Origin: Flemingiibacterium sp045635785
GTDB lineage: Bacteria > Bacillota > Clostridia > Oscillospirales > CAG-272
Length of the DNA: 38,949 nt
Assembly: GCA_045635785.1 (NCBI GenBank)
Contig: JAZTWJ010000020.1
Coordinates: 1 to 38,949 of the forward strand
Reading direction: 5' to 3'
A program made the position numbers and the translations under genes. Below are positions 33,445 through 38,949 of this stretch, one piece after another (position 1 is the stretch's first letter; each line of letters begins with the position of its first letter). The notes beneath the pieces were generated by a model. That model had not been told where the DNA came from. It ran no database searches and worked only from the letters and a program-made list of their open reading frames with translations.

Positions 33445-36249
33445 TTATTTTGCTTTGACTTCTTCCATCATAAAGGCCTCGAGAATATCGCCTTCCTTGA
33501 TGTCGTTGAAGCGCTCGAGTCCGATACCGCATTCGAAGCCCTGTGCGACTTCCTTGGCATCGTCCTTGAAGCGTTTGAGCGAGGAGATCTTATCTTCGAA
33601 GATGACCACGCCGTCGCGAACAACGCGGATCTGTGCATTTCTGGAAACCTTGCCGTCCTGTACATAGGAGCCTGCGATGGTGCCGACGCTGGGAACGTGA
33701 ATGGTCTGACGAACCTGTGCATGACCGAGCAGAACTTCCTTGAAGGCGGGGGCAAGCATACCCTTCATTGCCGCTTCGATTTCCTCGATGCATTCGTAGA
33801 TGATGCGATAGGTGCGGATGTCGACGGTTTCCTTTGCTGCCTTGTCGATGGCGCTCTTGTCGGGACGAACGTTGAAGCCGACGATCAGCGCATTGGATGC
33901 TGCCGCCAGCATGACATCGCCCTCGGTGATGCCGCCGACTGCGGTGTGGATGATGTTGACGCGAACTTCCTCATTGGAGAGCTTCATAAGCGACTGCTTG
34001 ACAGCCTCTGCGGATCCGCCCACATCTGCCTTGACGATGATGTTGAGGTCCTTGACGCCCTCGGAGATCTGTGCAAAGAGATCGTTCAGGTTGACCTTTG
34101 CGTTCGCCTTGAACTGTTCTTCCTTGTTCTTTTCACGGCGCTGTTCCGCAAGCTCGCGAGCCATACGCTCGTCTTCAACTGCCGCGAATGCGTCGCCCGA
34201 TTCGGGAACCTCGGAAAGACCGATGATCTCGACCGGAACGGAGGGGCCTGCCGTCTTGACGGTGCGTCCCTTGTCGTCGGTCATGGCGCGAACACGTCCG
34301 ACCGCGGTGCCGGCAATGACAATGTCACCGCTGTTGAGGGTACCGTTCTGTACCAGAACAGTGGCAACGGGACCGCGTCCCTTATCCAACTTCGCCTCAA
34401 GGATGAGACCCTTTGCACGGCGGTTGGGATTTGCCTTCATTTCCTTCATGTCGGCAACGAGCAGTACGTTTTCAAGCAGCTCGTCAATGCCCATACGGGT
34501 GAGCGCGGACACGGGTACGCAAATGACATCGCCGCCCCATTCTTCGGGGACAAGCTCGTATTTTGTCAGCTCCTGCTTGACATTTTCCGGATTTGCATCC
34601 GGCTTATCCATCTTGTTGATGGCAACCACAATGTCAATGCCTGCGGCTCTTGCGTGGTTGATCGCCTCGACGGTTTGGGGCATGATGCCGTCATCTGCCG
34701 CAACGACGAGGATGGCAATGTCGGTGGATTTTGCGCCGCGGGCACGCATGGCGGTGAACGCCTCGTGACCGGGGGTGTCAAGGAAGGTCATGTCGCGGCC
34801 GTTGATGTTGACACGGTACGCACCGATCGCCTGGGTAATACCGCCTGCCTCGCCGCAGGTGACGTTGGTATGGCGGCTGGCATCCAGCAGCGAGGTTTTG
34901 CCGTGGTCAACGTGTCCCATGACGCAGACAACGGGATCGCGCGGTACGAGATCCTCTGCCGCATCCTCGGAATCGTCAAAGAGACGCTCCTCGATGGTGA
35001 CAACGACCTCCTTGGTGACCTTTGCACCAAGCTCATCCGCAACCAAATACGCGGTATCGTAGTCGATCATCTCATTTAGAGTTGCCATGACGCCGAGTCC
35101 CATCAGCTTTTTGATGACCTCGCCTGCGGTGATCTTCAGACGGGAAGCAAGCTCGCCAACGGAAATTTCATCGGGAACCGTGATCTGAAGCGGCTGTTTT
35201 TTGGCGCGTTCTACACCCTGCTTGCGAAGCTTTTCCATTGCCATGCGCTCTTTTTCACGCTGGCTATGATAATCGCGGGTGTTCTGCTTTTTGAGCTTTT
35301 GCTTTTCGCCGCGCGTATCCTTGGAGGATTCGAGCACAAAGTTTTCGAGACGCTCATCGTAACGAGCAAGATCCACGGTGGTGGTGCGGGTGTCTACGAT
35401 GCGGCTCTCTCCCGGATTCTTAGGTCCGTTCTGACCGCGTGTGTAGGTGTGGACCGGTGCGGGCTTGGGGCCGTTCGAGCGTCTTTCGTTGCCGTGATCC
35501 TTATCTTTGAAGCCCATACCGCCGTTTTGGGGGCGATCCTTGTTCCAACCACCGTTTTGCGGGCGGTCATTTCTCTGGAACCCGCTCTGCGGACGCGCAC
35601 CTTGCTGGGGACGGTCGCCTTGCGGACGGTCATTTCTCTGGAACCCGCTCTGCGGACGCGCACCCTGCTGGGGACGGTCGCCTTGCGGGCGGTCATTTCT
35701 TTGGAACCCGCTCTGCGGACGCGCACCCTGCTGGGGACGGTCGCCTTGCGGGCGGTCATTTCTCTGGAACCCGCTCTGCGGACGCGCACCTTGCTGGGGA
35801 CGGCTCTGCGGGCGTTGCTCCGTCTTAGGAGCTTCAGCTTTAGGAGCCTCTGCCTTAGGAGCTTCAGCCTTAGGTGCCTCAGTCTTAGGAGCTTCAGCCT
35901 TAGGAGCCTCTGCTTTAGGAGCTTCAGCCTTAGGAGCCTCTGCCTTAGGAGCCTCTGCCTTAGGAGCTTCAGCCTTAGGAGCTTCTACCTTAGGAGCCTC
36001 AGCCTTCTTGGCGGATTCGGGAAGATTCAGCTTGATCTTGCCGTCCATGTAATCATCGAGATTATCGACGAGACTTCTTTGGGAGATCTCGTTCATCACA
36101 AGGCCGAATTCATCGGCGGACAGCACGGTGGAATGGGATTTTCCCTCCATGCCGGCGGCTGTGAGAAGGTCAAGGATATCTTTGTTTTTCATGCCGAAAT
36201 CCTTGGCGATATTGCTTACGCGCGTTTGGTTCTTTTGGTTCGCTGCCAT
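33445..36249 (-). CDS. infB: Translation initiation factor IF-2
   Basis: GTPase that places initiator tRNA on the 30S subunit and promotes subunit joining. 934 residues. The N-terminal IF2_N helix (NIAKDFGMKNKDILDLLTAA) is followed by a long low-complexity linker with twelve EAPK(A/T/V) pentapeptides, four 21-residue glutamine/arginine/proline repeats and a charged stretch. A second IF2_N domain (EISVGELASRLKITAGEVIK), the G domain (GHVDHGKTSLLD, FLDTPGHEAF, NKMD) and domains II-IV complete the protein. The switch region reads GGITQAIGAY, where many IF-2 proteins have His in place of Ala. Last gene of the operon; rbfA does not follow. SD AAAGGA upstream. Confidence 0.97.
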   Translation of the reverse strand: MAANQKNQTRVSNIAKDFGMKNKDILDLLTAAGMEGKSHSTVLSADEFGLVMNEISQRSLVDNLDDYMDGKIKLNLPESAKKAEAPKVEAPKAEAPKAEAPKAEAPKAEAPKAEAPKAEAPKTEAPKAEAPKAEAPKAEAPKTEQRPQSRPQQGARPQSGFQRNDRPQGDRPQQGARPQSGFQRNDRPQGDRPQQGARPQSGFQRNDRPQGDRPQQGARPQSGFQRNDRPQNGGWNKDRPQNGGMGFKDKDHGNERRSNGPKPAPVHTYTRGQNGPKNPGESRIVDTRTTTVDLARYDERLENFVLESSKDTRGEKQKLKKQNTRDYHSQREKERMAMEKLRKQGVERAKKQPLQITVPDEISVGELASRLKITAGEVIKKLMGLGVMATLNEMIDYDTAYLVADELGAKVTKEVVVTIEERLFDDSEDAAEDLVPRDPVVCVMGHVDHGKTSLLDASRHTNVTCGEAGGITQAIGAYRVNINGRDMTFLDTPGHEAFTAMRARGAKSTDIAILVVAADDGIMPQTVEAINHARAAGIDIVVAINKMDKPDANPENVKQELTKYELVPEEWGGDVICVPVSALTRMGIDELLENVLLVADMKEMKANPNRRAKGLILEAKLDKGRGPVATVLVQNGTLNSGDIVIAGTAVGRVRAMTDDKGRTVKTAGPSVPVEIIGLSEVPESGDAFAAVEDERMARELAEQRREKNKEEQFKANAKVNLNDLFAQISEGVKDLNIIVKADVGGSAEAVKQSLMKLSNEEVRVNIIHTAVGGITEGDVMLAAASNALIVGFNVRPDKSAIDKAAKETVDIRTYRIIYECIEEIEAAMKGMLAPAFKEVLLGHAQVRQTIHVPSVGTIAGSYVQDGKVSRNAQIRVVRDGVVIFEDKISSLKRFKDDAKEVAQGFECGIGLERFNDIKEGDILEAFMMEEVKAK
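35565..35816 (-). repeat. Four tandem 63-bp repeats inside infB
   Basis: The unit begins at 35565, 35628, 35691 and 35754 (exact 63-bp steps), and the copies are nearly identical at DNA level. Each encodes 21 residues containing ARPQSGFQRNDRPQGD. Near identity of the copies suggests recent duplication and possible copy-number variation. Confidence 0.9.
35821..36005 (-). repeat. Twelve 15-bp repeats inside infB (EAPK pentapeptides)
   Basis: Twelve consecutive copies of a 15-bp unit encoding E-A-P-K-(A/T/V), differing mainly at synonymous positions. It forms an extended Ala/Pro/Lys/Glu linker between the IF2_N helix and the rest of the protein. Confidence 0.88.
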
Positions 36250-36259
36250 ATTTTATTAT

Positions 36260-36655
36260 TCATCCTTTCGGTACGGTAATAATCGGGGATTCATCTTCGA
36301 ACAGAGCGGCGATGCCCTTCACAAAATTCATGTCGGTTACGCCGATAACGGCAATGCTTGCCGTTTTTCCGATCTGCTTCGATAATACGGACGAGGGGAT
36401 CGGCAAATGACACATATCTGTGTCATAATACCTGCAGGCATCGGTGATGCGTTTAACGGTGTTTTCAGATGCGTCCGAGGCGATCAGCGCCAGCGGCAAC
36501 TGTCCGCGTCTGATGGAATCGCGGCAGAGATCCGCACCGCATATCAGCTTGCGCGCTCTTGCGGCAAAGCCGAGCAGACCGCAAAGCTTCTTTTCCGATC
36601 CGGAACGCAGTGTGTGCATGCGCTTGCTTTCATCTTGTGATCTGCTTTCACGCAT
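36260..36655 (-). CDS. ylxQ: L7Ae/YlxQ-family RNA-binding protein
   Basis: 131 residues. L7Ae-like fold: KKLCGLLGFAARARKLICGA, LPLALIASDASENTVKRITD, CHLPIPSSVLSKQIGKTASI, AVIGVTDMNFVKGI. Family members bind kink-turn RNA; the exact target of YlxQ is not settled. Position in the nusA-ylxR-ylxQ-infB operon is conserved in Firmicutes and supports the call. The ATG at 36655 overlaps ylxR by 8 nt and has AAGGAG 10 nt upstream. An ATG at 36619 would give the shorter, more usual length but lacks an SD. Confidence 0.9.
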   Translation of the reverse strand: MRESRSQDESKRMHTLRSGSEKKLCGLLGFAARARKLICGADLCRDSIRRGQLPLALIASDASENTVKRITDACRYYDTDMCHLPIPSSVLSKQIGKTASIAVIGVTDMNFVKGIAALFEDESPIITVPKG

Positions 36656-36938
36656 GTTCGGCAAGCTCCTTTTCCAGCGCATCCCATACCTCGTCGGGAA
36701 TGACGACCTCAAGATTGCGGTCGATGCGCTTTTGGCGTCTGCACTTTTTTAGACATTCAACGCTTTTGCATACATATGCGCCTCTGCCGGACTTTTTTCC
36801 GATCAGATCCAGCGATACGGTTCCGTCGGGCGCACGCACTACGCGTGCCAGCTCGACTTTCGGCTTGGTTTCACCGCAGCCGAGACACTTGCGCTCGGGG
36901 ATTTTCTTTCTTGGTCGTGCCTGATTGTTTTCCTGCAA
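36648..36938 (-). CDS. ylxR: YlxR/RnpM family protein
   Basis: 96 residues. Family motifs: IPERKCLGCGETKPKVEL with two cysteines, GRGAYVC, and KKCRRQKRIDRNL. Work on Bacillus homologues links the family to RNase P (named RnpM) and to regulatory roles; the RNase P RNA gene is in this same window. The start codon is TTG at 36938, eight nt after the SD GGAGGAA. It overlaps ylxQ. Cytoplasmic, probably nucleic-acid binding. Confidence 0.93.
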   Translation of the reverse strand: MQENNQARPRKKIPERKCLGCGETKPKVELARVVRAPDGTVSLDLIGKKSGRGAYVCKSVECLKKCRRQKRIDRNLEVVIPDEVWDALEKELAEHA

Positions 36939-37065
36939 AATACGAGTTCCTCCGTATTACGATAGTCGTCGGTTGCCCGCCTCTGCCCGCATGCACTCCG
37001 ATTGGGGTGGATCGTACCGGGGACGGGTTAAAGGTTTGTTATTGTTTTATGACACATGGTGCGAT

Positions 37066-38172
37066 TCAGATTTGTGCAGAATCGTCGGATTCATCCGCGG
37101 AGTCGATGAATGCTTTCTTTGCGGCTTCCTCATTTTCAAGAGCGGATCTTGTTTTGATGTCGATCTTGAAGCCGGTGAGGCGAGCGGCAAGACGGGCATT
37201 TTGTCCCTCTTTGCCGATGGCAAGCGAAAGCTGATCCGCATCCACAACGACACGGCAGGTTTTTTCGCTGTCGATGATAACTTCCTTGACAGCTGCGGGG
37301 GATAATGCCGCGCTGATATATTCAACGGGATCCTCGCTGTATTTGATAATGTCGATCTTTTCGCCGCGCAGTTCATTCACGATGCTTTGGATACGCATGC
37401 CGCGGTTACCGATGCAGGCGCCGATGGGATCCACGTTGGGATCGCGGCTTTCGACTGCCATCTTGGTGCGGGAGCCGGCTTCGCGCGTGATGCTGCGGAT
37501 GAGAACGGTGCCGTCCTGAATTTCGGGGATCTCAAGCTCAAAGAGACGTTTGACAAGCCCCGGTGCGGTACGGGAAAGGGAAACCAGCGGTCCGCGCAGG
37601 GATTCCTTCATGACCTCGGTGACGAATACCTTGATGTGCTCGCCAACGCTAAAGCGTTCGCCCGGGATCTGATCCTGCTTTTTGAGGTAGACCTTGCTGG
37701 TACCGGTATCGACGAGAACATCCTCGTTTTCGGGATCCACCTTGTCAACGATGGCGGAGATGATCTCCTCTTTCTTGTTTTCATATTCCTTGATCATCAT
37801 GGAACGCTCTGCCTCGCGAATGCCCTGGATGATGACCTGCTTTGCGGTCTGTGCGGACAGACGGCGGAAATTCTTGGGTTTCAGCTCGATTTCACACACA
37901 TCGCCGAGGGAATATCTGCGGCTGATCTTCTTTGCATCGGCAAGGGTGATCTCGGTCTCCTCGTCGAGAACCTCCTCAACAATGGTTTTTTGCTCATACA
38001 TGCGGATGACCTGCTTTTCCTTGTTGATGTCCACACGCACATTAGCAAGACCGTTGCGTTCGCGCTTGTATGCGTTGACGAGTGCGGCTTCCACACGCTC
38101 AAGCATATAATCCGTGGAGATCCCTTTCTCTGTTTCGAGAAGGTTGAGCGCAGTAAATAATTCGGAATTCAT
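37066..38172 (-). CDS. nusA: Transcription termination/antitermination factor NusA
   Basis: Binds RNA polymerase and modulates pausing, termination and antitermination. 368 residues: NusA_N (about 1-125, ALNLLETEKGISTDYMLERV), S1 domain (about 130-200), KH1 and KH2 (GACIGNRGMRIQSIVNELRG and LAIGKEGQNARLAARLTGFK). It ends with a short acidic tail and lacks the acidic repeats of E. coli NusA, as is usual in Firmicutes. Second gene of the operon. Its ATG at 38172 is preceded by leader element copy 5 instead of a conventional SD at normal distance. Confidence 0.97.
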   Translation of the reverse strand: MNSELFTALNLLETEKGISTDYMLERVEAALVNAYKRERNGLANVRVDINKEKQVIRMYEQKTIVEEVLDEETEITLADAKKISRRYSLGDVCEIELKPKNFRRLSAQTAKQVIIQGIREAERSMMIKEYENKKEEIISAIVDKVDPENEDVLVDTGTSKVYLKKQDQIPGERFSVGEHIKVFVTEVMKESLRGPLVSLSRTAPGLVKRLFELEIPEIQDGTVLIRSITREAGSRTKMAVESRDPNVDPIGACIGNRGMRIQSIVNELRGEKIDIIKYSEDPVEYISAALSPAAVKEVIIDSEKTCRVVVDADQLSLAIGKEGQNARLAARLTGFKIDIKTRSALENEEAAKKAFIDSADESDDSAQI

Positions 38173-38214
38173 TTTTTGTGACCATAGCCTCTGCGGTGCA
38201 GAAGCTTCCTTTCT
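38172..38214 (-). promoter_or_regulatory. SD-hairpin-YGGT leader element, copy 5 (nusA)
   Basis: Minus strand: AGAAAGGAA (38214-38206), an 8-bp stem extendable to 9 bp (GCTTCTGC with GCAGAGGC, 38205-38187, one G-U pair, 3-nt loop), then TATGGT and eight bases to the ATG. It lies in the 71-nt gap between rimP and nusA. Confidence 0.6.
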
Positions 38215-38243
38215 TTGCGGAAATTGCCTTTTTTGTTGGATTT

Positions 38244-38726
38244 TTAGAAATCGTATACGGTCTTTGCCTTGGAGACCGCATCGTGGGGGATGACGAACAT
38301 GCTGCCGTCCGCTTCGACGGTAATCTTTCCGTCCTCATAGGATTTGAGAATGCCGACAAAGGACTTCACACCGGGATATGCTTCGATGGGAGCAAACAGG
38401 CGAAGCTCCGCTTTTTCGCCGATGCAGGCCTCGTAGTGCCAGCCGTGCTTGAGATCGCGCTCCAATCCGGGAGAGGAAACCTCCAAATGATAGGCATCCT
38501 CAATGGGATCCAGCTCATCAAGCAGGGGATCAATGGTGCGATGCACCTTTTCACAGTCTTCGATATCGATGCCGTCTTCATGGTCGATTGTAAAGCGGAG
38601 GAAATAATCCGCTCCCTCTTTGACATACTCGATGTCCCAGACCTCGTATCCCAGCCCGTTGATGACGGGTGTCAGCGCCTCGCTGACGGTGGATACAATG
38701 TTTTTTGATGATTTTTTGTTTTTCAC
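38244..38726 (-). CDS. rimP: Ribosome maturation factor RimP
   Basis: 30S subunit assembly factor. 160 residues, the usual size. DUF150 N-terminal part (INGLGYEVWDIEYVKEGADY, LRFTIDHEDGIDIEDCEKVH, EVSSPGLERDLKHGWHYEAC) and a C-terminal SH3-like domain (VGILKSYEDGKITVEADGS). The start codon is GTG at 38726, six nt after ACGGAGAA. First gene of the rimP-nusA-ylxR-ylxQ-infB operon, a conserved Firmicute order. Confidence 0.95.
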   Translation of the reverse strand: MKNKKSSKNIVSTVSEALTPVINGLGYEVWDIEYVKEGADYFLRFTIDHEDGIDIEDCEKVHRTIDPLLDELDPIEDAYHLEVSSPGLERDLKHGWHYEACIGEKAELRLFAPIEAYPGVKSFVGILKSYEDGKITVEADGSMFVIPHDAVSKAKTVYDF

Positions 38727-38763
38727 TTAAAATTCTCCGTAATTCTATATGCGGCATAAATTA

Positions 38764-38787
38764 AGAGTGGGTCTTTCAACCCACTCT
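38764..38787 (-). promoter_or_regulatory. Leader hairpin of the rimP operon
   Basis: A perfect 8-bp stem (GAGTGGGT with ACCCACTC, 6-nt loop) located about 20 nt after the predicted transcription start and 38 nt before rimP. No strong T run follows on the minus strand, so it looks like a leader structure and not a terminator. From memory, similar GAGTGGG/CCCACTC hairpins precede rimP in other Firmicutes; I could not check this. Confidence 0.55.
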
Positions 38788-38814
38788 CCTTATATCATAA
38801 TAGCTTACAATAAC

Positions 38815-38843
38815 AGTATATCACAAGTTTTTCAAAAATGCAA
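38815..38843 (-). promoter_or_regulatory. Promoter of the rimP-nusA-infB operon
   Basis: Minus strand: -35 TTGCAT (38843-38838), a 17-bp spacer and -10 TATACT (38820-38815). Beyond it, 38844-38949 shows no gene I can support. Confidence 0.75.
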
Positions 38844-38949
38844 GTACTATTTGAAAAAATCTGATTTTTTTCTAAAATTTTTTCTGCTTTTTATAGAAAT
38901 GGCGGCTCCGAAAAGACAATGCCGCGGCTCAAGTCGGAGGCCAAGCGGT

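Noticed and set aside
32197..35079. A 960-codon open frame on the plus strand, antisense to cysE and infB
   Set aside because: It overlaps two unmistakable genes, crosses the T-box leader and terminators, and shows no recognisable motif; it reflects codon bias of the opposite strand.
35565..36005. Repeats in infB considered as a CRISPR-like array
   Set aside because: They are in-frame tandem repeats without unique spacers and encode a low-complexity protein linker.
38883..38949. Short open frames at the right edge (for example one starting MAAPKRQCRG on the plus strand)
   Set aside because: Too short to identify, and no SD or promoter; could be the edge of an unseen gene.

Overview
The window looks like chromosomal DNA of an anaerobic Clostridia-type Firmicute, possibly near Oscillospiraceae, although the family is only a guess. 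The signs are a type-A RNase P RNA, a T-box leader, a glycine riboswitch, RNase Y, a ThiI without rhodanese domain, A/G-rich Shine-Dalgarno (SD) sites, sigma-A promoters with 17-18 bp spacers, and oxygen-sensitive 2-hydroxyacyl-CoA dehydratase activase proteins. I see no prophage, insertion sequence, CRISPR array or tRNA gene. Most of the window is core metabolism and information processing.

Layout. 1-2549 (minus): a lipoprotein, a cysteine desulfurase and the first half of proA, probably one operon. 2615-3069 (minus): rnpB with its own promoter and terminator. 3188-10021 (plus): a double-ATPase activase, a 2-hydroxyacyl-CoA dehydratase-like partner, cca and thiI. 10087-12127 (plus): rny with a long leader and a terminator. 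12206-14117 (plus): a promoter with a direct repeat, a tandem glycine riboswitch and an alanine/glycine:Na+ symporter. 14126-16722 (minus): mrnC, wecB and a LysR regulator. 16726-22032 (minus): a MoxR ATPase, a DUF58 protein and a membrane transglutaminase. 22125-26435 (plus): an RpiR/MurR regulator followed by a three-gene FAD/Fe-S oxidoreductase set of the anaerobic glycerol-3-phosphate dehydrogenase type. 26441-27974 (minus): an exported SLH/transglutaminase protein. 28075-30755 (minus): an amino-acid ABC transporter. 30806-33351 (minus): a T-box leader and cysE-cysS. 33396-38843 (minus): the rimP-nusA-ylxR-ylxQ-infB operon.

The genes link up in several ways. Cysteine supply (cysE, cysS, Cys T-box) feeds the cysteine desulfurase, which can pass sulfur to ThiI. 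cca, rnpB, thiI, cysS and mrnC are all RNA-maturation or charging functions, and RnpM (ylxR) is a proposed RNase P modulator. The glycine riboswitch controls an amino-acid symporter.

Two observations go beyond routine annotation. First, five unrelated genes (proA, the lipoprotein gene, the glpA-like gene, cysE, nusA) carry the same leader: an SD-like sequence, an 8-bp hairpin whose pairing is kept although its sequence varies, then a YGGT tetramer, with the start codon 12-14 nt after the hairpin. Second, the ABC transporter's substrate-binding protein appears circularly permuted: the segment that normally ends this family sits just after the lipoprotein signal.
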